Assembly: GCA_964605795.1 (NCBI GenBank) | Contig: CAZSDZ010000068.1 | Location: 1 to 11,881, forward strand | Direction: 5' to 3' | Source of the DNA: JAFGOM01 sp964605795 | GTDB taxonomy: Archaea; Halobacteriota; Methanomicrobia; Methanomicrobiales; Methanospirillaceae | Length of the DNA stretch: 11,881 bases | Part shown: positions 1-6,595 of the stretch, piece after piece | How the letters are laid out: each line of letters starts with the position of its first letter | Position numbering within the stretch: position 1 is the first letter of the stretch | The notes under the pieces: generated by a model | Database searches by the model: none | What the model saw: the letters and a program-made list of their open reading frames with translations, nothing else | What the model was told of the DNA's origin: nothing | Program-made: the position numbers and the translations under genes

Positions 1-854
1 TGATTGCCCCTGGTATCGAGTTTTCCTGCAACGGTTGCAGCCACAAGATCCCTGATATCTGCGACAGTCTTGTCCTCTTCTGAAATATCAGTGATATATT
101 CAAGTCCACCGATAATCGCTCCTGATGCATCTTTGAGCGGAATGCCGGTATACCGAATTGGCATATCACCGGCAGGGAGGTGGGCAATGGTGTCATCGGT
201 ACAGGCAGCATCCTCTTCCATCGCACGCCTTATGCAGCAGTTCTTTGTATTGCAGTGATCGGTTCCAAAGAGCGAGTGACACTTCTGACCGATGCACTTT
301 TCCGGTGGTAATCCGACCGCATCGGCACCAGCCTTGTTTATGTAGGTTATCGTATAATCACGGTCAACCGCCATGACCGGGGCCGGGAGCAGGTTTAATA
401 ATTCATTCTGATCTCTCGTATCAGCTTTTTGTGCAACTGCCCGTGATGCATCGGTGAAGTACTCAATGATCCCATCTATCTCACCGCTCTCGGATCGTAT
501 CGGTGATGCGGTAAACGTGATTGGAATGGTTCCGGTCTGCAGCGATGCCATGGCATCTCCGGTTGCAACAGCGCCGGTCGAGAGCACCTGTGCAACGCAA
601 CACCCGTCGTTGCCACAGCGGTCAGTGCCAAGTATCTCGTAGCATTTTTTCCCGATACAGGTATCGGATGCGGTACCGACAAGGTCAGCACCCGCCTTGT
701 TGATAAAAGTGATCGTATAATCACTGTCTATGACCATGGCCGGAACCGGCAGGGTCTGCAGGCAGACGGAATAGAATTCAGGAGTTTTGGTTGGGATTTC
801 ACCAGCTGATGTCTCAAGTGTCGGTTTTGACTGTATAGGTTGTTTCCGGGTCAT
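1..854 (-). CDS. Chemoreceptor-like sensor with two tandem Cys-rich PAS domains (partial, N-terminal part)
   Basis: The minus strand is open from an ATG at 854 down to the left edge (284 codons seen). PAS 1 spans about residues 28-135 and PAS 2 about 150-258. They are clear internal duplicates: 'LPVPAMVIDSDYTITFINKA' in the first and 'LPAPVMAVDRDYTITYINKA' in the second. Each has the same cysteine pattern, C-x4-C-x8-C-x4-CC (C66, C71, C80, C85, C86 and C187, C192, C201, C206, C207). The last residues (IRDLV...GKLDTRG) look like the linker before the signalling part of methanogen methyl-accepting chemotaxis proteins. No signal peptide or membrane helix is visible, so a cytoplasmic sensor is likely. 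An in-frame ATG at 890 could start the protein 12 codons earlier; 854 is preferred because a G-rich stretch lies just upstream, though that ribosome site is weak. The output domain is outside the window, so a kinase cannot be excluded. Confidence 0.8.
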   Translation of the reverse strand, partial: MTRKQPIQSKPTLETSAGEIPTKTPEFYSVCLQTLPVPAMVIDSDYTITFINKAGADLVGTASDTCIGKKCYEILGTDRCGNDGCCVAQVLSTGAVATGDAMASLQTGTIPITFTASPIRSESGEIDGIIEYFTDASRAVAQKADTRDQNELLNLLPAPVMAVDRDYTITYINKAGADAVGLPPEKCIGQKCHSLFGTDHCNTKNCCIRRAMEEDAACTDDTIAHLPAGDMPIRYTGIPLKDASGAIIGGLEYITDISEEDKTVADIRDLVAATVAGKLDTRGN

Positions 855-1332
855 TGGTCCCCCACTATCCGCCAAGGAAGAGAAGGACATATCCGCGCTA
901 TGTTTCGCGCTACATTGAGAAATACAGCAGAAACAGTCCAGAAATACCAGAATGAATCATTGTTATCACTGAATGGGTATAGAATATCCTTCTACAGGGC
1001 GATAAGAAGTAATTTAGGGAGTTTGCTATATATACTTATGTATGTCGGTTGGGAAGGAAAAACGGCCAAAAAAAAAAATAAAATGGATTTTATCACTGAT
1101 TTATGACATTTTGTATCCTCTGCTATACGATATTCGCAGGTCTATCGATGATTCATGATAAGCTTTCTCATGTTATGCCTATGACTCAGCAGATTCTCAT
1201 CCGCTAACGGTACCGGTTCTCGCTAAAAGATGATAGATCGTATTGATAGAGGGGTGATAAACCGTTGATTCCCTGATACGTAGCACAAGATACTTCTGTC
1301 TCTCCCCGGAACCTGTATAGAAACTGGTACCC
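855..1332. other. Divergent intergenic region, no gene seen
   Basis: This 478-bp stretch separates the leftward PAS sensor from the rightward sugar operon. It holds the candidate TATA box at 1026-1037 and an 11-base A-run near 1068-1078. Open frames here are short and have no protein-like composition. No convincing promoter or Shine-Dalgarno site for the operon was found directly before 1333, so its first transcript may be leaderless or start further upstream. Confidence 0.5.
1026..1037 (-). promoter_or_regulatory. Candidate archaeal TATA box for the PAS sensor gene
   Basis: Read on the minus strand this is AAGTATATATAG in a very AT-rich stretch, a good archaeal TATA element. It would place the transcript start near 1000, giving a 5' leader of about 150 nt before the ATG at 854. 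The motif is partly symmetric, so the direction is an inference from the minus-strand gene. Confidence 0.35.
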
Positions 1333-2406
1333 ATGAAGATCCTCTTTATCGCAAACGCCGTCTCTATCCATACCATCCGGTTCGTTGAGTATTTTGCATC
1401 CCAAGGAGACGATGTTCATCTCATCTCCTATCTCCCATGGAAAACCCCGGTTCCGGGAGTCACCCTTCATATCCCTCCTTCCCCCTTCTCCAATATATAC
1501 CTTGATTTTCTCCCCCGGCAGATCTGGATACACCGATGTCTCAAAAAAATCAGGCCCGATATTGTCCATGCCCTGTACGTGAGTAAATTCGGATGGCATC
1601 TCATCCTGCTCCGGGGGGTAAAGAAGGTCCTGACCGCTCTTGGGGATGATATCCTCATTCTTCCCCATAAAGGACGGCACTTCTTTCTTGCTACCAGATT
1701 CGCAGTAGAGCGGGCAGACCGGATTTATGCGGTCTCTGAACATATCAGGCAGATTATCCTCTCTGACTACCAGATTCCCCCGGAGAAGGTAGAGACTATG
1801 GCTATCGGTGTCGATACCTCGCTCTTTTATCCGGCACCGGTTCCCCGAAAACCCTCATCTGAGATTCGTCTCTTCTCAAACCGTGGATTTCGCCCTGAAT
1901 ATAACCCGGGAACCATCATCGATGCGGTTGCCCTTGTGCACGAGACTCATCCGCAGGTCAGACTCTATCTCAAAGGAGACGGTCCCGAACGGGTACCATT
2001 TGAGGATTATGTCTCTGAAAAAGGATACGACTCGTTTATCTTTTTTCTTGATAAGACTCCGTATCATCTCGTTCCTCGTGATTACCAGAGAGCAGACATC
2101 TTTATCTCAGCAGCCCGGTCAGACGGGACCCCGGTCTCCATGCTCGAGGCGATGGCCTGCGGAACTGCCTGTATCATGACAGATGTCGGCGGGATACCGG
2201 AATGGATAAAAGATGGATACAACGGACTCTTATATCCCCCGAAACGTCCTGGCATCCTCGCCGATACCATACGGTTTCTGATTGATAATCCTGATATCAG
2301 GGACGAGCTCGGGGATCATGCCCACCAGACAATACAGGACCGGGGTGACTGGAACCGGCTTATGGCCCGGCTCCGGGATGATTATAAAACCCTGTACCAA
2401 ACATAG
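1333..2406 (+). CDS. GT4-family glycosyltransferase
   Basis: This 357-residue protein is a typical full-length GT-B fold retaining glycosyltransferase of family GT4 (glycogen synthase/WbaP-like group 1), which moves a sugar from a nucleotide donor to a growing glycan at the cytoplasmic membrane face. The N-terminal domain opens with MKILFIANAVSIHT, the usual first strand. The C-terminal donor domain has 'KGDGPER' at 214-220, and then the signature around 263-272, where the EX7E motif appears as D264-x7-E272 (SDGTPVSMLEAMACG), followed by DVGGIPEWI and GYNGLLYPP, which bind the donor. An Asp replaces the first Glu of the motif, a common variant. It is the first gene of a four-gene operon; the next gene starts 9 bp after its stop. 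Acceptor and donor sugars cannot be read from sequence, but the neighbours suggest a 6-deoxysugar donor. Confidence 0.88.
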   Translation: MKILFIANAVSIHTIRFVEYFASQGDDVHLISYLPWKTPVPGVTLHIPPSPFSNIYLDFLPRQIWIHRCLKKIRPDIVHALYVSKFGWHLILLRGVKKVLTALGDDILILPHKGRHFFLATRFAVERADRIYAVSEHIRQIILSDYQIPPEKVETMAIGVDTSLFYPAPVPRKPSSEIRLFSNRGFRPEYNPGTIIDAVALVHETHPQVRLYLKGDGPERVPFEDYVSEKGYDSFIFFLDKTPYHLVPRDYQRADIFISAARSDGTPVSMLEAMACGTACIMTDVGGIPEWIKDGYNGLLYPPKRPGILADTIRFLIDNPDIRDELGDHAHQTIQDRGDWNRLMARLRDDYKTLYQT

Positions 2407-2415
2407 GTAGACACA

Positions 2416-3408
2416 ATGACACAGTGGAGCAGTAAAAACGTTCTTGTCACCGGTGCCGGTGGTTTTATCGGGAGTCATCTTGTTGAAGGACTCTACCGGA
2501 CCGGTGCCGATGTCACCGCATTTGTCAGGTATAACTCCCGGAGTGACTGGGGCATGATACATGCGATAGATCCGGACATACAAGAGAATATCACGGTTTG
2601 TATGGGTGATATCACCGATTCAAAGACCCTCCGTGCCGCGATGCATGACATTGACCGGGTCTATCATCTGGCAGCACTAAACGGCATTCCCTACTCATAC
2701 AAGGCACCCGAATCCTATATTCACTCCAATATCATCGGAACCCACGAGGTTTTAAAGGCCTGCATGGAGACCGGGGTCGAGCGGGTTATCCATACCTCGA
2801 CAAGCGAGGTGTATGGAACGGCCCGGTATGTCCCGATAGACGAGAACCATCCTCTCTGCGGGCAGTCCCCATACTCTGCCTCAAAGATTGCCGCAGACAA
2901 GCTTGCAGAGTCCTATTACCATGCATTTTCCCTTCCGGTCACGACCATCAGGCCGTTTAATACGTATGGTCCCCGCCAGTCTGCCCGTGCCATCATTCCG
3001 ACCGTGATATCCCAGGCTCTGGCCGGTGATACGGTCAGAATCGGTTCCCGTGACCCGGTCCGGGATCTCACCTATATCGATGATACCATCAGGGGTTTTA
3101 TCAAAATCGGAGAGACGGATGCAGCATGTGGAAAGACGATTAATATCGGGTACGGATCCGGCATCACCATCGGGGATCTCACGGAAAAGATTGTCGGCCT
3201 CGTGAACCCGAAAGCCACCATCGTCTCTGAAGAGTGCCGGATACGGCCTCCAGCAAGTGAAGTGATGGCACTAATTTGTGACAACAGCCTTGCCGGTGAG
3301 GTTCTTGGCTGGAAACCGGAAGTAGATCTCACGACCGGTCTTTCCCGGACCATTGCCTGGGTCCGTCTGAACCTGGGCATGTTTAAGACGGATCGCTACG
3401 CGGTCTGA
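2416..3408 (+). CDS. LegB-like NAD-dependent sugar-nucleotide 4,6-dehydratase (extended SDR)
   Basis: This 330-residue extended short-chain dehydrogenase/reductase should oxidise C4, dehydrate across C5-C6 and yield a 4-keto-6-deoxy sugar nucleotide, using bound NAD. The Rossmann motif is VTGAGGFIG (11-19); the catalytic pair is Y153 and K157 (YSASK). STSEVYG at 128-134 matches the dehydratase active-site Thr-x-Glu. The phrases HTSTSEVYGTA, GQSPYSASKI and RPFNTYGPRQSARA are hallmarks of the LegB group, whose Campylobacter member acts on GDP-GlcNAc in legionaminic acid synthesis. The classical TDE triad here is T-S-E, as in that group. The aminotransferase, epimerase and synthase of a legionaminate pathway are not in the window, and a reductase follows instead, so the substrate may be another NDP-hexose. 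It is tightly spaced with the genes on both sides, hence co-transcribed. Confidence 0.82.
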   Translation: MTQWSSKNVLVTGAGGFIGSHLVEGLYRTGADVTAFVRYNSRSDWGMIHAIDPDIQENITVCMGDITDSKTLRAAMHDIDRVYHLAALNGIPYSYKAPESYIHSNIIGTHEVLKACMETGVERVIHTSTSEVYGTARYVPIDENHPLCGQSPYSASKIAADKLAESYYHAFSLPVTTIRPFNTYGPRQSARAIIPTVISQALAGDTVRIGSRDPVRDLTYIDDTIRGFIKIGETDAACGKTINIGYGSGITIGDLTEKIVGLVNPKATIVSEECRIRPPASEVMALICDNSLAGEVLGWKPEVDLTTGLSRTIAWVRLNLGMFKTDRYAV

Positions 3409-3419
3409 TTGGGGTGTTC

Positions 3420-4130
3420 ATGCAGGCAGTAATTCTTGCAGGCGGGAAAGGAAAGCGGCTTTTGCCCTACACAACGGTCCTGCCAAAGCCATTAATGCCC
3501 ATCGGTGATTATCCCATCCTTGAGGTTGTCATCAGGCAGCTTGAGCATGCAGGATTCTCTGATATCATCATCTCCACCGGGTACTTAGATGCCCTCATTC
3601 GGGCATATGTTGAAGGGAGGAATGGTTCTTCCCAACAGATCCGGTTCAGTCATGAGACCACGCCGCTGGGGACTATCGGGCCTCTGCACCTGATACAAGA
3701 CCTGGATGAAGTATTTCTCGTCATTAACGGGGATATCCTCACTGATATCCCGTTTCGTGATCTCTTCTCGTTCCATAAAAAACACGATCCCATGGCAACG
3801 ATCGCATCGTACTCCCGGCAGGTAAAGACCGATTTTGGTATTATTGAGTATGACAACGAGAACCGTGTTACTGCCTTTACTGAAAAGCCGGTATTATCCT
3901 ACCACGTGAGCATGGGGATCTATATCTTACACAGAGAAATTCTCTCTCTTGTTCCGAAAGGAGAACCCTTCGGGTTTGATGACCTGATGAGAACGATGGT
4001 GGCCAGGGAGTGGAAGGTAATGAGTTATCCGTATAATGGATACTGGCTTGATATCGGTCGGCCTGATGATTATGCCGAGGCACTCTTGCAGTGTGAGAAG
4101 AATCCGGGATTGTTTATCAGACCGGAGTGA
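3420..4130 (+). CDS. Sugar-1-phosphate nucleotidylyltransferase (NDP-sugar synthase)
   Basis: This enzyme should join a nucleoside triphosphate to a sugar 1-phosphate, giving the activated sugar used by the dehydratase encoded just upstream. Seen from the ATG at 3420 (236 residues): the nucleotide-binding start AVILAGGKGKRLLPYT with PKP at 22-24, the metal-binding NGD (D105), the sugar-binding LGTIGPL, EKP near 155-157 and WLDIGRPDDY with D211. It resembles the short guanylyltransferases such as the catalytic part of PtmE or mannose-1-phosphate guanylyltransferase; the base (GTP or dTTP) cannot be fixed by eye. A GTG at 3414 is in frame, but the ATG gives the normal family start (M-x-AVILAGG) and GGGGTG at 3411-3416 can act as its ribosome site, although closely spaced. 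There is no C-terminal left-handed helix domain, so it is a single-domain form. Confidence 0.85.
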   Translation: MQAVILAGGKGKRLLPYTTVLPKPLMPIGDYPILEVVIRQLEHAGFSDIIISTGYLDALIRAYVEGRNGSSQQIRFSHETTPLGTIGPLHLIQDLDEVFLVINGDILTDIPFRDLFSFHKKHDPMATIASYSRQVKTDFGIIEYDNENRVTAFTEKPVLSYHVSMGIYILHREILSLVPKGEPFGFDDLMRTMVAREWKVMSYPYNGYWLDIGRPDDYAEALLQCEKNPGLFIRPE

Positions 4131-4160
4131 AGAGATGAAAGAAGAGAGGGATTCCTGATA

Positions 4161-5084
4161 ATGAGGATTTTTATCACCGGAATTACCGGGTTTTCAGGCC
4201 AGGCCTTACTCTCTTATATCAGGGAACAGGGACCTGGATCACACGAGATATTCGGCCTTGTCAGGAAAGAGACAACACCGGATCCCGGCTATCATCCTGT
4301 TCCCGGTGATCTCTCGGACCGGTCCCGTATTCAGGAGATCCTGTCTTTCGTGAGACCCGATTGTATCCTTCATCTGGCCGGAACGATTCGTGGCACACTC
4401 CCTCAGATGCTTGCCGATAATGTCTGTAATACCGAAAATCTTCTTCTTGCTGCAGTAGAATCGGGCATATCCCCGTTCATCGTTGCAATTGGTTCTGCCG
4501 CAGAGTACGGGTACCAGGGCACCGATCCAATCCCTGAGAATGCCCCGGTCTTTCCGGTCAGTATTTATGGGATTACAAAGGCAGCACAGACGAGTGTATC
4601 TGCTTATTACTGTAGAAAGGCAGAAATTCCCCTCTGTATCGTGCGAACATTCAATCTCATCGGGCCGGGACAGACTCCTGCCAATGTCTGTGGTACCATC
4701 GTGCACCAGATGGTTGCAAGAAAAAGAGGACTGATTGACCAAGTTTTTCTGCAGGGATCGGATTCGTCTCGGGATTATATCGATGTCAGGGATGCAGTCA
4801 GGGCGTACTGGATGCTTGCCAAAAAACCCAGGGAATATTTCGGGCAGCATGGGATCGTTAATGTTGGTTCCGGCCGGTCATATTCAGTCAGTCGGATCGT
4901 TGCAATCGTTGAAGAGATAGCAGGAGTACCTGCAAATTGTATCCTGGCAGGAGAACTGCCTGATTTTATCCCTGACCAGATTGGGGATATCAGGAAGATA
5001 ACAAGAGATGTGGGCTGGATGCCGGCTATCCCAATGCAAACCTCACTTGCCGATATGTTTCATCATGCCATGATGCAGGAATGA
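4161..5084 (+). CDS. NAD(P)-dependent 4-keto-6-deoxysugar reductase/epimerase (RMD-like extended SDR)
   Basis: This 307-residue extended SDR most resembles GDP-4-keto-6-deoxy-mannose reductase (RMD), which reduces the C4 ketone made by a 4,6-dehydratase to give a GDP-6-deoxyhexose. The Rossmann motif is GITGFSG (7-13). The active site shows GSAAEYG (S112), Y136-x3-K140 (YGITK) and RTFNLIGPGQ, and the SSRDYIDVRDAVRAY segment is typical of the RMD/GMD group. Together with the nucleotidylyltransferase and dehydratase it completes a three-step route to a 6-deoxysugar nucleotide. A purine-rich stretch (GAGAGGGA, 4144-4151) precedes the ATG by 9 nt. A 7-codon open frame lies in the 30-bp gap to the previous gene and is probably accidental. 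Reaction specificity (rhamnose, fucose-type or other) is not decidable from sequence. Confidence 0.8.
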   Translation: MRIFITGITGFSGQALLSYIREQGPGSHEIFGLVRKETTPDPGYHPVPGDLSDRSRIQEILSFVRPDCILHLAGTIRGTLPQMLADNVCNTENLLLAAVESGISPFIVAIGSAAEYGYQGTDPIPENAPVFPVSIYGITKAAQTSVSAYYCRKAEIPLCIVRTFNLIGPGQTPANVCGTIVHQMVARKRGLIDQVFLQGSDSSRDYIDVRDAVRAYWMLAKKPREYFGQHGIVNVGSGRSYSVSRIVAIVEEIAGVPANCILAGELPDFIPDQIGDIRKITRDVGWMPAIPMQTSLADMFHHAMMQE

Positions 5085-5108
5085 CCCGGCCTTTCACTCT
5101 GCTTGGCT

Positions 5109-5143
5109 CCTGTTCACCCGTATCAAGATATACTCCGATTATC
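5109..5143. repeat. 35-bp direct repeat, left copy
   Basis: This copy matches 6610-6644 in the same orientation at 34 of 35 positions (single A/G difference at 5125 versus 6626). The core begins CCTGTTCACCCGTATC. Homology stops sharply at both ends. On the minus strand it reads IIGVYLDTGEQ, the PAC end of a PAS domain, but here no PAS gene surrounds it. It lies 24 bp past the reductase stop and marks the left end of the virus-like insert. Confidence 0.85.
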
Positions 5144-5211
5144 CTGATGGGTGCCGTGCAAACGAGGCTGCCGGATGGATACCAGACAGGGAGGCATTAC
5201 CAAGCGGTATT

Positions 5212-5985
5212 ATGACACCTCCCCGGTTCCCTGGTTGCCGGTGTAACTGTCAGTCCCGGTTAGGCGACAGGAAGGAACAGTCCGGTCTGCTCCCCGACCG
5301 GTGGATAGTCACCAGGGACGGGGATACGACCACGGTCAAGAGGAACCCGAAGTATGATAATTCTCTCAACCAAATGGTTCCTACTGATAAAGTGTATCGG
5401 ACAAGAGACACCCCCCCAGATTATAGAGACAATCTAACTGAAAATGAGAAGAGAATAATTCGAGATTGGGTAAAAAAATCAAAACCTTTTAACTACGCAC
5501 TCCGCTTCAAAGAAAAACACGATTACTTCAAAGGAGATGTTGATAAATATGAGAAATCACTTGCAGAAGCATTAATACTGTCAGAAATAGTTGAAAGGTC
5601 ATCGCTAAAACAAGCATATGATGTTCAAAGAGGATTGGGGGAATATGATGTTAATAAAATTAAGGATGCTTTAATTGAAAAAGAGTTAACAGGAGTGTCT
5701 CCAGTATTATTTGATGATGGGCTTACAGCTGTGAGTTTCGATGAAACAACGTCCAAACATTTTACCGACCCTGATGAAAAGGGAGAAAAGTATATCCTTG
5801 TATCATCATTAAAACGCGGAGATGTTGCACTCTTTATAGGAAATGAAAATCCGACTCATAATAGGAAACAAGGAGAAATCTTATTACCTAGAAAAACCGG
5901 ATATTATGTTAAAAAGGCCCATCGGGGTTCTGATGATAAAGGCAATATTGTAAATTTCATTGATGTAGTCTTTGTGAGAGGTTAG
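5212..5985 (+). CDS. ADP-ribosyltransferase-domain protein with truncated virion minor-head N-terminus
   Basis: The 257-residue frame has two parts. Residues 1-50 are GC-rich, with TPPRFPGCRCN, a motif like the Cys-containing end of SPP1 gp7/Mu gpF-type minor head proteins. The frame is open upstream to 5074 and reads YPDGC...EAAGWIPD before the ATG, so the head part began earlier and has lost its 5' end. Residues about 75-257 look like a mono-ADP-ribosyltransferase (R-S-E clan): N94-Y-A-L-R, R140 in VQRGLG, S175 in LTAVSFDETTSKHF (usual STS appears as AVS), and Q220-x-E222 in KQGEILLPR. In C3-type toxins a QxE motif goes with non-arginine acceptors, so arginine need not be the target. It would use NAD+ to modify a protein. 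An internal ATG at 5374 could start a 203-residue ART alone. The ART half is AT-rich, suggesting domain exchange. No promoter was found. ART fold about 0.7 sure; head-protein origin 0.5. Confidence 0.65.
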   Translation: MTPPRFPGCRCNCQSRLGDRKEQSGLLPDRWIVTRDGDTTTVKRNPKYDNSLNQMVPTDKVYRTRDTPPDYRDNLTENEKRIIRDWVKKSKPFNYALRFKEKHDYFKGDVDKYEKSLAEALILSEIVERSSLKQAYDVQRGLGEYDVNKIKDALIEKELTGVSPVLFDDGLTAVSFDETTSKHFTDPDEKGEKYILVSSLKRGDVALFIGNENPTHNRKQGEILLPRKTGYYVKKAHRGSDDKGNIVNFIDVVFVRG

Positions 5986-5992
5986 AGATAAT

Positions 5993-6205
5993 ATGAAAGA
6001 GAGTAGGTTTGTTTCTCCCCCAGGCGCTTTAAAAAAATCAGGAAAAAAAGTCCTGGTTACTGATGAAGATGCAATGGAAGACGAAGCAAGGTTTCAAAGA
6101 CTTTGTAAAAAGATGAATATAACTCCAATTGATGATGCCACTGCAGAATTAATTCGTGCCAGGAAGAAACAGGAATCAAATAATTCTGCAACGGTTCAAC
6201 ATTAA
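5993..6205 (+). CDS. Small protein of unknown function downstream of the ART gene
   Basis: This 70-residue, strongly charged protein is not recognised. Its N-terminus (SPPGALKKSGKK) looks flexible and basic; the middle (DEDAMEDEARFQ) is acidic and probably helical; the end is Lys/Arg/Gln-rich. It has no membrane segment or signal peptide. It starts 7 bp after the ART stop with AGAGGT-type sequence just upstream, so it is probably translated from the same transcript, and it shares the AT-rich composition. Position suggests either a cognate partner/immunity protein for the ART domain or a small virion accessory protein, as small genes often sit between minor head protein and protease in tailed viruses. 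Neither role is shown by sequence. Confidence 0.55.
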   Translation: MKESRFVSPPGALKKSGKKVLVTDEDAMEDEARFQRLCKKMNITPIDDATAELIRARKKQESNNSATVQH

Positions 6206-6238
6206 TATTTTCTCTCTCAATTGTATATTTAATCAAAC

Positions 6239-6253
6239 GATGCTTCATGCATC
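6239..6253 (+). terminator. Possible hairpin terminator after the ART/small-gene pair
   Basis: GATGC-TTCAT-GCATC can form a 5-bp stem with a 5-nt loop, 33 bp past the small gene's stop. A pyrimidine-rich stretch (CCTTCTTTT) follows. The stem is short, so this is tentative. Confidence 0.25.
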
Positions 6254-6296
6254 AAAAACCTTCTTTTGTGCATCTTGATACGTAAAAATTCCCTCT

Positions 6297-6306
6297 CTTT
6301 ATAAGT
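6297..6306 (+). promoter_or_regulatory. Candidate TATA box for a leaderless prohead-protease transcript
   Basis: CTTTATAAGT fits the archaeal TATA consensus and its centre lies about 27 nt before the ATG at 6329, the spacing expected for a transcript that starts at or next to the start codon. No Shine-Dalgarno sequence precedes that ATG, consistent with a leaderless message. Confidence 0.45.
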
Positions 6307-6328
6307 CCTATTTTGTATAGTCCTGGGT

Positions 6329-6586
6329 ATGACAGGGCAACAGACCGCGATGACTCAGCAGGAGCTGACGAGCGATGCAGCGCCCATCTCTGAAGCGGCT
6401 TTCAGGCCGGACAGAACGATACGTGTCAAAATCATTTCTGAATGATGGGAAAGTTCAGGTTATTACTCAAAAACCCTCTTGAGCAAAGCAGCCGGGAGGT
6501 ATACATCCGGAACCCGGATGTACATCAACCATCCGACAAAGAGCGAACTTCGGGAACGCCCGGAACGGGATCTCAACCCGTTGGCA
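6329..6586 (+). pseudogene. Prohead (capsid maturation) protease-like gene, nonsense-broken and 3'-truncated
   Basis: From ATG 6329 the frame codes 38 residues, ending TIRVKIISE, then an in-frame TGA (6443-6445), then continues in the same frame as WESSGYYSKTLL, GTRMYINHPTKSE and RERPERDLNPLA. This reads as one protein resembling the N-terminal half of a family of tailed-phage capsid maturation proteases, where the pattern is 'RvkII..GWgsSGyYs...L' and 'GT.MY.nHPT..E...RPE.dL..LA'. In that pattern a Gly usually stands where TGA is, so GGA to TGA is the simplest change. Similarity stops at about 6586, where the sequence joins the end of the PAS gene, so the catalytic C-terminal part is missing. 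Readthrough or selenocysteine at TGA is possible in principle, but no downstream element was seen. A 69-residue open frame that uses the TTG at 6479 is part of this relic. Confidence 0.6.
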
Positions 6587-6595
6587 GTTTTTTTC

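Larger units (their letters stand above)
5144..6586 (+). mobile_element. Fragment of a head-tailed virus/provirus between 35-bp direct repeats
   Basis: About 1.4 kb between the two repeat copies contains, in plus-strand order, the C-terminal part of a minor-head-like protein fused to an ART domain, a small gene, and the N-terminal half of a prohead-protease-like gene. That order (head morphogenesis protein, then protease) is usual in tailed phages and archaeal tailed viruses. No integrase, terminase, portal or capsid gene is present, so it is a remnant and cannot move alone. The centre (about 5345-6300) is clearly more AT-rich than the flanking host genes. The limits given are inferred from where repeat homology and protease similarity end. 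Confidence 0.55.

Noticed and set aside
840..1106. 88-codon plus-strand frame upstream of the sugar operon
   Set aside because: It overlaps the start of the PAS sensor and the AT-rich promoter region, and its translation ends in a lysine run from the A-tract.
1204..1743. 179-codon minus-strand frame opposite the glycosyltransferase
   Set aside because: It is antisense to a gene with clear GT4 motifs and its own translation has no recognisable pattern.
4135..4158. Seven-codon open frame (MKEERDS) in the gap before the reductase gene
   Set aside because: It could be a coupling leader, but its purine-rich codons simply contain the ribosome site, so chance is the better explanation.
4239..4850. 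203-codon minus-strand frame opposite the reductase
   Set aside because: Shadow of the RMD-like gene; the sense strand has all SDR motifs and the antisense has none.
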